A stretch of DNA of 9,247 nt. Origin: DATLNF01 sp046590575 (GTDB lineage: Bacteria; Actinomycetota; Actinomycetes; BP-191). A program made the translations under genes and the position numbers. The notes beneath the pieces are model-generated. The model did not search any database, was not told the DNA's origin, and saw only the letters and a program-made list of their open reading frames with translations. The DNA is taken from assembly GCA_046590575.1 (NCBI GenBank), contig JBKJUS010000048.1, positions 1 through 9,247 on the forward strand. Direction: 5' to 3'. Positions 1 through 6,900 of this stretch are shown here, in pieces. Within the stretch, counting starts at the first letter, position 1, and every line of letters begins with the position of its first letter.

Positions 1-175
1 TGTTGGCGTGCCGGCTTCCGGTGATCGTGTCGACCAGTGGCCGACCGAGCGTGGGCCCTTGGTCGCGCAACACGCGCACAGCCGCGAGGAGTGCCTCGGC
101 GTCTCACTGAGCTAACCCATCAGCCCACGCCTCACACGCCAGGTTGAACGCGACGGACCAGACGACCCTCGCCAT
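1..175 (-). pseudogene. HigB/RelE-like toxin, interrupted by an in-frame stop, cut by window edge
   Basis: Read leftward from an ATG at 175, the frame gives 23 residues (MARVVWSVAFNLACEAWADG, then LAQ). A TGA follows at 106-104, and then 34 more residues in the same frame run to the window edge, including DAEALLAAVRVLRDQGP, LGRPLVDTI and GSRHAN. The two halves fit as one N-terminal region of a phage Gp49/HigB-type RelE-fold mRNA interferase: a W-x-V-x-F start, a helical A-E-A-L-L-A-A segment, then the G-P-x-L-G-R-P-x-V-D-x-I-x-G-S-R-H-x-N signature. Family members are about 100-120 residues, so the catalytic C-terminus and any HigA-type antitoxin would lie left of the window. The stop could be a CGA-to-TGA transition, which would inactivate the toxin, or a sequencing error. 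Family assignment is from motif memory. The frame continuity across the stop is seen directly. Confidence 0.68.
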
Positions 176-662
176 GCTGATAATAATAACATTATCGCAG
201 GAAAGGACGCAGCTCGCGTCCCGCGCGGGCACATCACGGACAGCAGTCTCGGCGTACGAGCATGGCCGCAAGTCCCCGACGCTGGACACCGCCGAACGCC
301 TGCTCGCCGCCATGGACCTCGAGTTCACGGCCGAGCCCCGGCTCAGGTTCAAGCGGCTCAAAGGCCCGCGCGGCCGGGCCTTCGTGGTGCCAACCCGCCT
401 ACCGCATTTACCCGCCGACGAGGCGCTGCGCACTGTCGCCCTGCCGGTCCAGCTGAACTGGAGTCAGCCCGGCCGGACATTCGACTGCGCCGATCGGCAC
501 GACCGGGCCCGTCTGTATGAGCTGGTCCTGACCGAGGGCCAAGCGGGTGACATTCGCCGCTTGGTCGACGGCGTACTACTCGTAGATCTGTGGGACGAGC
601 TGGTTCTCCCGCGAGAGGTACGCACCGCGTGGGATCCGCTGGTCCGCCAGGCCCGCACATGA
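174..662 (+). CDS. XRE-family HTH regulator, N-terminally altered; antitoxin-like
   Basis: A 162-residue protein from the ATG at 174; a TTG at 144 would add 10 residues. Residues 8-45 hold HTH helices 2 and 3 and the turn after them: QLASRAGTSRTAVSAYEHGR, then KSPTLDTAERLLAA. The first HTH helix expected before LSQ is missing and replaced by MLIIIT, which is encoded by the AT-rich palindrome. The gene therefore looks spliced onto the HigB promoter region. The C-terminal part (LNWSQPGR, DRARLYELVL, VDGVLLVDLWDELVLP) resembles the actinobacterial regulators that precede AbiEii-type nucleotidyltransferase toxins, where they act as DNA-binding antitoxins. The stop codon overlaps the next start as ATGA, indicating an operon with that toxin stub. 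A truncated HTH may bind DNA poorly. The ORF is real, but whether it is functional is uncertain. Confidence 0.7.
   Translation: MLIIITLSQERTQLASRAGTSRTAVSAYEHGRKSPTLDTAERLLAAMDLEFTAEPRLRFKRLKGPRGRAFVVPTRLPHLPADEALRTVALPVQLNWSQPGRTFDCADRHDRARLYELVLTEGQAGDIRRLVDGVLLVDLWDELVLPREVRTAWDPLVRQART
179..196. promoter_or_regulatory. AT-rich palindrome, candidate TA operator/promoter
   Basis: GATAAT-AATAAC-ATTATC has two perfect 6-bp inverted arms (179-184 and 191-196) around a 6-bp spacer. It is an island of A/T in GC-rich surroundings. It lies just upstream of the leftward HigB-like start codon (175) and inside the first codons of the rightward XRE gene. On the minus strand it carries TATTAT-like -10 hexamers a few bases before the ATG, so it may be both promoter and autoregulatory operator of the toxin operon, the usual arrangement for HigBA-type modules. 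The binding protein is inferred, not seen. Confidence 0.5.
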
Positions 663-811
663 GCGAGCCGTACGGCGCGCTGACCCCGCTTCAGGTCGAC
701 GCTGTTCGGCTCTTCTTCTCACTGCCCGCCAGCGCCGGCTTTCTTCTCGGGATCGTCGAGCATCAGACGCACGCCCCATTACCGGGCATTCTCAAAGTGC
801 TGTGGAGTTGA
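659..811 (+). pseudogene. AbiEii/AbiGii-type nucleotidyltransferase toxin, 5' stub
   Basis: Fifty codons starting at the ATGA overlap with the upstream HTH gene. The first 30 residues (MSEPYGALTPLQVDAVRLFF, then SLPASAGFLL) match my recollection of the N-terminus of nucleotidyl transferase AbiEii/AbiGii family toxins, which continue into AGGxAL and the catalytic D-x-D. Here the similarity stops after FLL (about position 748) and an unrelated 20-residue tail runs to TGA. No GS...DxD motif follows. The usual partner is well over 200 residues, so this is a 3'-deleted remnant and cannot be catalytic. The convergent membrane gene ends 4 bp after its stop, so the deletion joined the stub directly to that locus. 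Confidence 0.6.
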
Positions 812-815
812 CCCG

Positions 816-1148
816 TCAGCCACCGGGTTTGACGTCTTCGCAACCGCGGTCGACGCGATCGAGGGAGATGAGTACTTCCTCGGCCGAGTAGAGGACTCGA
901 ATGCAATCGCCCGTTGAGACCGCACCGATGCTCTCGGGCGAGTCGGCACGCACACAGATATCTGGCCCGGTCGACCTACCGACGCAGATACGGTGGGACT
1001 GACGCTCGGTGACTCTCCCGGTCACGGTCCGGTCCGGACCCTCCTGGGAGATGACGACAATGAGGATCGCTAGTGCCGCGAGTAGCAGCCCGACCGGCAC
1101 GAGCAGCCGTCTCGACGCCCTTCGCCGACCTACCGGCGGTTCCGTCAT
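816..1148 (-). CDS. small single-pass membrane protein with four cysteines, unknown function
   Basis: A 110-residue protein. The N-terminus is strongly basic (GRRRASRR, residues 7-14) and is followed by a hydrophobic segment (about 15-33, LLVPVGLLLAALAILIVVI). The positive-inside rule predicts a cytoplasmic tail and an external domain of about 75 residues. That domain has cysteines at 55, 65, 82 and 103, enough for two disulfides, and alternating polar/hydrophobic stretches suggesting a small beta domain. The ATG at 1148 overlaps the TGA of the upstream DUF421 gene as ATGA, so translation is probably coupled and this is the last gene of a three-gene operon. I do not recognise the family. An external role beside the other membrane proteins is inferred only from topology and linkage. 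Confidence 0.75.
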   Translation of the reverse strand: MTEPPVGRRRASRRLLVPVGLLLAALAILIVVISQEGPDRTVTGRVTERQSHRICVGRSTGPDICVRADSPESIGAVSTGDCIRVLYSAEEVLISLDRVDRGCEDVKPGG

Positions 1149-1642
1149 CTCCGACGCTGACGGAGTCGGCGACGGCTTCGCTGGACGTTGGCGGACATGG
1201 GCACGACGCTGACAGAACCGTCGGTTTCGAGCACGGCCAGCTCGACTTCGGTGAGGTCGCCGATCTCACCGTGCTCGCGTACGGCGGCGATGACTTCGTC
1301 CTCGGTGATGCCCTCGCGGTGAAGGTTGGCGGAAACAAGTTCGCCGTGCTGGACGAGAACGACGGGGACGCCTTCGACGAGCTGGCGCACTCGCACGCTC
1401 CGAAGCCGGATCCGGGCGACGGCGGCATTGACGGCCAGCAGCGTCGCGGCCGAGACGAGCCCTCCCTGGAGGCTGGTGTCGGCGCCCACCATGGCGTTCT
1501 GAACGGCATTGGCGACGAGAAGGATCACGACGAGATCGAAGGGGGTCAGCTGGCCGAGCTCGCGGCGCCCACCGATGCGGAGCCCAACTAGCACAGCGGC
1601 GTAGACGGCGATCGACCTTCCGACGATCTCGATCAGGTTCAC
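1145..1642 (-). CDS. DUF421 (YetF/YcaP-family) membrane protein
   Basis: A 165-residue protein of the DUF421 family. The N-terminal half has three hydrophobic segments (about 4-22, 35-52 and 59-76). The family signature GRRELGQLTPFDLVVILLVA begins at residue 25 and is followed by NAVQNAMVG. The C-terminal half is soluble: VEGVPVVLVQHGELV, ANLHREGITEDEVIAAVRE, and VELAVLETDGSVSVVP, which correspond to the repeated alpha/beta lobes of YetF. The end is very basic (RSRRRLRQRRR). The molecular role of DUF421 proteins is not firmly established; links to cell envelope or stress are reported for Bacillus homologues. The GTG start at 1642 overlaps the TGA of the DUF1003 gene (GTGA), and the 3' end overlaps the next gene (ATGA). 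Length is typical of the shorter actinobacterial members. Confidence 0.9.
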   Translation of the reverse strand: MNLIEIVGRSIAVYAAVLVGLRIGGRRELGQLTPFDLVVILLVANAVQNAMVGADTSLQGGLVSAATLLAVNAAVARIRLRSVRVRQLVEGVPVVLVQHGELVSANLHREGITEDEVIAAVREHGEIGDLTEVELAVLETDGSVSVVPMSANVQRSRRRLRQRRR

Positions 1643-2037
1643 GACCTGGGCGTGGCCGGCGAGCAGATCTTCTGGTGGAGCTCGGTCGTGAGCAGGTGGA
1701 TCGCCTTGACGATCTCGTCAGCCTCAACGTTGGTCTGGTAGTCGTGCAGCGCAAGCTCCGATGAGATCTGGTCCTGGCGTTTGGCGGCGATCAACAGGAT
1801 CGCTCCTTGCATGGCGGCCAGGCAGGACAGGATCAGGTTCAACAGAATGAATGGGTACGGGTCGAAGCCAACGTTGCGGTTGCCGATCATCCATCCGGTC
1901 AGGAACAGTAGGGCCCCGAACACGAACGCCCACGACCCCATCCGGTTGCGCATGGAGTCGGCGGCCCGCTCGCCGCGGGTGAGCTGTTCTGCGGAGCGGA
2001 CCCCGGGATGACGATGCCAAAGGGAGGAGATGCGCAT
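1639..2037 (-). CDS. DUF1003 membrane protein
   Basis: A 132-residue protein of the DUF1003 family (COG4420). After the conserved basic/acidic lead-in (HPGVRSAEQLTRGERAAD), it has the family core MGSWAFVFGALLFLTGW (first membrane segment). Next comes GFDPYPFILLNLILSCLAAM and QGAILLIAAKRQDQ (second segment), then a hydrophilic helical tail (SELALHDYQTNVEADEIVKA). The ATG at 2037 was chosen because a TATCCT hexamer sits 6 nt before it, as expected for a leaderless mRNA, and because conserved sequence begins soon after it. The frame stays open to 2106. It is the first gene of the coupled membrane operon, and its TGA overlaps the DUF421 GTG. Biochemical function is unknown. Homologues are sometimes described as cyclic-nucleotide-binding-related, which I cannot support from this sequence. 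Confidence 0.87.
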   Translation of the reverse strand: MRISSLWHRHPGVRSAEQLTRGERAADSMRNRMGSWAFVFGALLFLTGWMIGNRNVGFDPYPFILLNLILSCLAAMQGAILLIAAKRQDQISSELALHDYQTNVEADEIVKAIHLLTTELHQKICSPATPRS

Positions 2038-2043
2038 AGCCGA

Positions 2044-2049
2044 AGGATA
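2044..2049 (-). promoter_or_regulatory. -10-like hexamer for the DUF1003 operon (leaderless)
   Basis: TATCCT on the minus strand fits the TANNNT actinobacterial -10 pattern. It lies 6 nt upstream of the ATG at 2037, placing the probable transcription start at or next to the A of the start codon. No Shine-Dalgarno sequence is visible before that ATG, which agrees with a leaderless message. No convincing -35 box was found, so the call is tentative. Confidence 0.35.
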
Positions 2050-2073
2050 GGGGACGACCGTCGCACCTGCGGT

Positions 2074-2098
2074 TCGGCGATAGCCGATGCTGTCGCCG
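2074..2098. repeat. inverted repeat in the divergent intergenic region
   Basis: Perfect 7-bp arms TCGGCGA (2074-2080) and TCGCCGA (2092-2098) surround an 11-bp loop. They lie between the divergent starts of the DUF1003 operon (2037) and the phosphoesterase (2178). This could be a regulator-binding site serving both directions. Short GC-rich inverted repeats are common by chance in such DNA. Confidence 0.25.
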
Positions 2099-2177
2099 AG
2101 CAGCACTTGCCCCCGCAGGCGAACTCAGCAGGCTCTCAGCGTCGGTGTGCTCTGCTAGTGAGGTGAACTCACCCCAC

Positions 2178-3104
2178 GTGCTGCGACGCGCGCTAGCTGT
2201 CCTTGCGATCCTTGTGGTGCCCGTGGTCGCAATCGGCGCGGGTGCGGTTCTGCGCGGCCCGGACGCAGACGGACCCGCGCGCCCCGCTCCCACCGGTGCC
2301 GTGGAGGCGAGTGCGCGGGCGGCTGATGGTCGCCCGGCCGTGCGTTTGGTCGTGGCCGGCGACGTCGGTACCGGTGACGAGCAGGAGCGGCGCACAGCTG
2401 CCGCAGCCGCCCGACGTGCCGGGTCGCGGGGGTGGGACGCACTTGTGTTGCTGGGCGACAACATCTACGAGGACGGCGATCCCCGTCGGGCGAGCAGCGC
2501 CGTGCTCGAGCCATTCGCGCCGGTCCTGAAGCCGGGCGTGCCGTTGCTTGCCGCTCTCGGCAACCACGATGCGGACTCCGGCAACGGACCGGCGCAGCTC
2601 AAGGCCCTCGGGCAGCCCGGGCCCTGGTTCGCCCGGCGGATCGGTCCGCTCCTGCTCGTCGTTCTCGACAGCAACCGCCCTGACGACCCGCAACAGCTGG
2701 CGTGGCTGCGGCGGACCCTCGCGGAGGACGACGCGAGTTGGACGGTCGCCGCCATGCACCACCCGATGAGGTCGGCCGGGTACCACGGCTCCGACTTAGA
2801 CGTGCGTGCGGCCTTCGCGCCGCTGTTCCGGAAGTACGGTGTGCAGCTCGCGCTGGCTGGACACGACCACGACTACCAGCGAAGCCGCATCATCGACGGT
2901 ACGACCTACCTCGTTTCGGGGGCAGCGGCCAAGCTGCGACCCGCCGGTAGTAATGCCGATACGGTCACTGCCCGGTCGGCGCGGCACTTCCTGGACCTGG
3001 CAGTCTTCCCAGACCGGCTCGTCGTGCAGGCAGTGGATCAGACCGGCGCGGTGTTCGACGGCGTCGTAATCCACGGCACTTCTGGCGACATGGGTGGTAT
3101 CTAG
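2178..3104 (+). CDS. secreted calcineurin-like metallophosphoesterase (purple acid phosphatase type)
   Basis: A 308-residue protein from the GTG at 2178. A GAGGTGA Shine-Dalgarno (2160-2166) lies 11 nt before it. Upstream GTGs at 2163 and 2145 are also in frame. The N-terminus is a signal peptide or anchor: LRR, then LAVLAILVVPVVAIGAGAVL. A low-complexity A/P/R linker leads to the enzyme domain. The metal-binding motifs appear in family order: GDVG (D62), GDNIY (D94, N95), GNHD (N129, H130), MHHP (H194/H195) and GHDHDYQR (H229, H231). This is a complete binuclear metal centre, so the enzyme should be an active phosphomonoesterase or diesterase outside the membrane; the substrate cannot be told. 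Transcription is divergent from the DUF1003 operon. The last residues (HGTSGDMGGI) may come from the downstream remnant rather than the native C-terminus, because that remnant continues in the same frame past the TAG. Confidence 0.9.
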   Translation: MLRRALAVLAILVVPVVAIGAGAVLRGPDADGPARPAPTGAVEASARAADGRPAVRLVVAGDVGTGDEQERRTAAAAARRAGSRGWDALVLLGDNIYEDGDPRRASSAVLEPFAPVLKPGVPLLAALGNHDADSGNGPAQLKALGQPGPWFARRIGPLLLVVLDSNRPDDPQQLAWLRRTLAEDDASWTVAAMHHPMRSAGYHGSDLDVRAAFAPLFRKYGVQLALAGHDHDYQRSRIIDGTTYLVSGAAAKLRPAGSNADTVTARSARHFLDLAVFPDRLVVQAVDQTGAVFDGVVIHGTSGDMGGI

Positions 3105-3282
3105 GAAGCCCGGATCAAAGGACCGGACAAGCGCCTGTACCGGCTGTTCTGCGTGCTCGAGCGGTCAGCGCCGGGGCTACCGGGCCCCGACGCTCGTTGT
3201 GCTTACCGGTCTGAGCGAGCCCGATCGAACCGTGTTCAGCGACAACGATTACCGGCGCGTGCGGCGGCTGCGGGAGACTAGG
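3105..3282 (+). pseudogene. frameshifted small-gene remnant, possibly RelE/HigB-like toxin
   Basis: Two adjacent frames give one coherent protein. The first frame (3105-3188) reads EARIKGPDKRLYRLFCVLER, then SAPGLPGP. The second (3190 onward) reads TLVVLTGLSEPDRTVFSDND, then YRRVRRLRE. Dropping one C from the CCCC run at 3185-3188 joins them as PGPTLVVLTGL without loss. The first part is also in frame with the phosphoesterase, separated only by its TAG. The alternating pattern (E-x-R-I, R-L-Y-R-L-F-C, L-V-V-L-T-G) and the basic helical end recall the C-terminal beta-sheet half of RelE/Gp49-type toxins, but I cannot confirm the family. No start codon is evident. The C-run lies in the 3' arm of a GC hairpin (CGGGGC 3172-3177, GCCCCG 3184-3189), a place prone to sequencing error. 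Confidence 0.45.
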
Positions 3283-3790
3283 GCGTCTCTCCCGGAGGAA
3301 GATTCACCGCGGCCCAAACTGCCCACGCTTGGAGCTGTCGTGTGCCTGTCCCGTCCGCGACCTGGTCGATCGCGTCCGCGAACCAACCGGCAATGCTCGC
3401 GCAGGTCAGCGCGAGCTCGCAGAGCTGCTCAGTGCTCTTGCCAGTCAACACGTCGAGGATCGCTGGCGTGATGTCAGGCTCTCCGAGAGCCCGACAGCCA
3501 GTCACCAGCGACACTGCTTCGTGGAACCGCGTCGACGTAGCAGAGCCCACGACCGGCGCACCGTCCGCGGCCGCCGACTCGTCGTAATCGACTCGAGGCG
3601 ACGGCGCGCCACCCGACGGCTCGAGTTCGGGCTGAGTCCAGCCTGGCAGCTCGAACAGGTGCATTTGACTCATGAAGACGCCGACTGCGGTGCCGGACCA
3701 GCGCAGCCGGCGTCGACACACCGAACAGTCAAAGACGGTCGGCGGATCTATGTGAGTCTCGCGGCACGCGGGACATCTGACCCGCGCCAT
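3278..3790 (-). CDS. zinc-ribbon protein of unknown function
   Basis: A 170-residue protein. It begins with a compact zinc ribbon: CPAC (C6, C9) and CSVC (C22, C25), with a basic RRRLRW after the second knuckle. The middle (about 50-85) is acidic, proline/glycine-rich and probably disordered. The C-terminal part (about 105-165) looks helical: PAILDVLTGKSTEQLCELAL, TCASIAGWFADAIDQVA, then a W/A-rich helix ending NLPPGETP. The zinc ribbon supports this strand over the overlapping plus-strand open frame. I do not recognise a named family. The ATG at 3790 shares one base with the TGA of the 42-codon gene upstream (TGATG), which in turn overlaps the helicase stop, so it is probably translated from the same mRNA as the helicase-nuclease. 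A nucleic-acid or protein-binding accessory role is inferred. Confidence 0.72.
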   Translation of the reverse strand: MARVRCPACRETHIDPPTVFDCSVCRRRLRWSGTAVGVFMSQMHLFELPGWTQPELEPSGGAPSPRVDYDESAAADGAPVVGSATSTRFHEAVSLVTGCRALGEPDITPAILDVLTGKSTEQLCELALTCASIAGWFADAIDQVADGTGTRQLQAWAVWAAVNLPPGETP

Positions 3791-3918
3791 CAGGTGAGCG
3801 AGGGATGGACTGAGACGTCGGACATCTCATCCACGGGCCTGAAGAGTTTCGTGCCCCAAGACACGGTCTCGAAGACAGCCAGCCCTGCCCGCTCGAACAG
3901 CTCTCGGACCGTCCTCAC
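3790..3918 (-). CDS. 42-residue small ORF coupled to the helicase and zinc-ribbon genes
   Basis: The GTG at 3918 overlaps the helicase TGA (GTGA), and its own TGA shares a base with the ATG of the zinc-ribbon gene (TGATG). It fills exactly the 124 bp between the two larger genes. The product starts MRTVRELFERAGLAVFETVS and continues WGTKLFRPVDEM. This looks like an amphipathic helix and a V-x-W-G-T turn rather than a random frame, and it resembles the beginning of a longer globular protein. It may be a true small protein, or the leftover 5' end of a gene whose remainder was deleted. I do not recognise the family. Confidence 0.5.
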   Translation of the reverse strand: MRTVRELFERAGLAVFETVSWGTKLFRPVDEMSDVSVHPSLT

Positions 3919-6900
3919 GCCGGACCGGCAGCATGCTCGACGTAGCGGCAGAGGCGGTTGACCCGGCGCAGCTGATCGACGGTGCGACATCGTGCTCGCA
4001 GCAGCGCCGGCGAGCCGACCAGGACACACAGCGCCCGCGCGCGAGAGACCGCGACGTTGAACCGGTTCGGGCTGTAGAGGAACTCCAGGCCCCGCGGCAC
4101 ATCCTCGACGGACGACGAGGTGGTCGAGTAGACAACCGCAGCCGCCTCTTGCCCCTGCAGCTTGTCGACTGTGCCAACTCGCACCCCCTCGGGCACCGCA
4201 GCGCGGATCAGGCCGGCCTGCACGTTGTACGGCGTAAGCACCAGGACATCGTCGACGCCCAGCACCCGCTCGGTACCGGTGCGATCGATCCAATGACGAC
4301 CGAGGAGAGAAGACACAATCTCGGCGACGACGGCAACCTCCTCGGACGACGAGGAGCGTCGGCCCGTGTGCACGACCGGTCGCCAGCGCACCCCCGCACC
4401 CGACAGGTCGTCATCGCCGAGGATCCGCTGCCGCTCACAGCCTCCGGCCACGTCCAGGCGACCGTCGTAGAACGACATCGATACGAAGTCGCAGACCGCC
4501 GGCGCCAGCCTGTGGGTCTCAGCCAGGAACACCCCGAGATCAGGCGAGATGACCGCCTGCCCGCCGAGCACGCGCTCGAGACCGGACATCCCCGCGCCCG
4601 CGGGGTGGGTCGCCTTCGCCGGCTGGGCGAGCTGCTGCGGGTCGCCGAGCAACACCAGGTCGCGCGCGGCTGAGGCAACCGCGAGACAGTTGGCGAGCGA
4701 GAGCTGGCCGGCCTCGTCGATGACCAGCGTGTCAACGACGTCCCGCATCTCGTCGCGGGCCCACAGGTAAGACGTACCGGCGACCACATCCGCCTCGGAC
4801 GCTGCGGCCAGCAGCTCCTCGTTGGAACGAACCGACGTCACCCCCTCGACGCCGCACTCCTGGTCCTCGCGGCACTTCTGCACGACAGACACGGAGGCGC
4901 CACGCTCGACAGCGGCCTCGCGGATTGCGCTGAGCATGTTGCCGATCGCCTTGTGGCTGAACGCGGTGATCCCGACCCGCTTGCCATCCTCGACCAGGTC
5001 CAGCACGAGCCGCGCACCGGTCCAGGTCTTGCCCGACCCGGGAGGCCCCTGCACCGGCAGACAGCCTTTGTCGAGCGCGACGCCGAGCCGGAGCACGCGA
5101 CCCGATGGCGTCTCTCCCGCGGGCACCGACGTGGCGCGTAGCCGTGGCATGCGGCGGGCCAGCAGCGCGCGGGCGGCCCGGTAAGGACCCTCGCCGTCGA
5201 GCCCGTACTCGAGTGCGGCTGTGATGACGCGACGCGTGGCTCGACGGAGCTGGATGTCGTTGATCGGCATGGGCGCGAGCAGCGCGGCGGTCACGACCGG
5301 GGCCTTCGACACGGCCCGCGCCACCTCCACCCAGCCTGCCTCGGCATCGATCGCGTGGATCGTGCCGACGACCTCGCTGGTCTCCTGCGCGAGCACGTCG
5401 GACGTGACGTGAAGCTTTGTCTCCTGCGGCGGAAATGCATACCGCCAGATCGTCGAGCGGCGCACCGTGCCGACGGCCGTTGGGCCCGTCACGCGACCGA
5501 TCGCGCTCGTGTCGTCGACCAGATCGTCGGCATCGGCGTCGAGCCGCTCGAAGTGCGCCCACCAGTCCGGCTTGGACTCCCGCCGGTGCCAGTCGACCAG
5601 CCCGGCGGCGAGCTCAAACGTCGCCTGCTCGTCGACGTCACCCGCGGCCTCGGCTCGGGCCAGCACCGCTGCAGTCAGCGCCTCGACCTCGGCGTTCTCG
5701 CGGGCGACCTTCTCCGAGGACTCGCCGTCGCGCGGCGTCGGCCGCACCACTTCGGCCATCGCCTCGACCTCGGCGCGCAACGTCTCGAGCCAGTCCCGCA
5801 GCCCGACGGTGGAGGCGACGTCCTCTTCGTTGTACCGCTCGATGTCGTCGAGAATCGACTGGTCGCGCGAGCCCATCCAACGTTCGTACTCGACGACACT
5901 CGTTGCCCCGTCACCGACCTCGGCAGAACGGGAGAACCCGTAGAAGACCTCGAGCTTCTTGATCGAGTACGACTCGCGACTCACCCGCACCCCGCCGCGA
6001 ACGACGGCGTACAGGTCGACGAAGACGCCGCCGCGCAGCAGCCGGTCGACCTCTGCCTCGCGGGTCGTGTGCTTGCCCATCAGCCGCTTGAGCGCGCTCT
6101 TCTCGTACGCCGCGTAGTGGTAGACGTGCAGCTCGGGATAGATGTCGAGCGCCCCGATGATCCGGTCGACGACCGCCTCGAAGGCGGCCTTCTCCGCGAC
6201 ATCGTCGTGCGCCCAATAGGCGGTGAAGTCACCCTTGGCGTCACTGAGCCCCCACAGGTACTCGATGCTCTCGAACGGGTGCCCCTCGAGGTCGAGGAAC
6301 AGGTCACCCGCGCTGGGTGGCGGCAGCAGCGCGAACCCGCGTCCCTCCTCCGGCGGCAGCACCTCGTAGCAGTGCGCGCCGGTCTCCCGCGCCCGGACCT
6401 GCAGCACGGCCTGACCGTGCAGCCGCTCGTAAATCGCGGAGTTGCAGCCTTCCGGCGGCGTGACTCCTGCCGCGGCGAGCTGCGCGACCGTCGTGATACC
6501 GGCGGCGCGGAGCTGGTCTGCGTGGTCGCGGCGCATCCAGGCGACGAGCGACAGGTGGTCGTCGGTACGTCGGCGGTCGGCGCACACATCCGTCCAGCGG
6601 CAGTAGCCGCAGTGGTCGACCGGCTCCGGGTAGATCGCATCGGTGACCGGCCCGTCGAGCACCGCCTCGAAGTCGAGCTGCTGGCGGCGCGTGTACGCCA
6701 CGACTTCGGTCATCGGCGTGACGTGGCGCTGGCCGTCGCCGGTGATAACCGTCAGCAGCTCAGGTCCGAGGCCGAGGATCCGCTCGAGGTGCCCGCCGTA
6801 GAGCGCCATCTGCACGAACGCTGCTGCCTTGGGCTTCGACGACAGCTTCGTGTCGGCGACGTCGTAGGACCACGGCACCCGCGGCGAGGGCCGGTCGGCG

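Noticed and set aside
176..433. upstream extension of the minus-strand frame containing the HigB-like start
   Set aside because: Codons above 175 are antisense to the XRE gene and look low-complexity. HigB similarity begins at the ATG at 175.
576..779. minus-strand and alternate-frame ORFs across the XRE/AbiEii junction
   Set aside because: Arginine/alanine-rich shadow frames without start signals; the coupled plus-strand frames explain the region.
3172..3189. GC hairpin as a terminator for the phosphoesterase or zinc-ribbon gene
   Set aside because: It lies inside coding-like remnant sequence, has no U-tract, and is about 70-90 bp from either stop. It is better noted as a possible sequencing trouble spot.
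3329..3961. 210-codon open frame on the plus strand
   Set aside because: It overlaps the minus-strand zinc-ribbon and small coupled ORFs. Its product is arginine-rich and lacks any motif, whereas the minus strand shows CxxC...CxxC and coupled starts.
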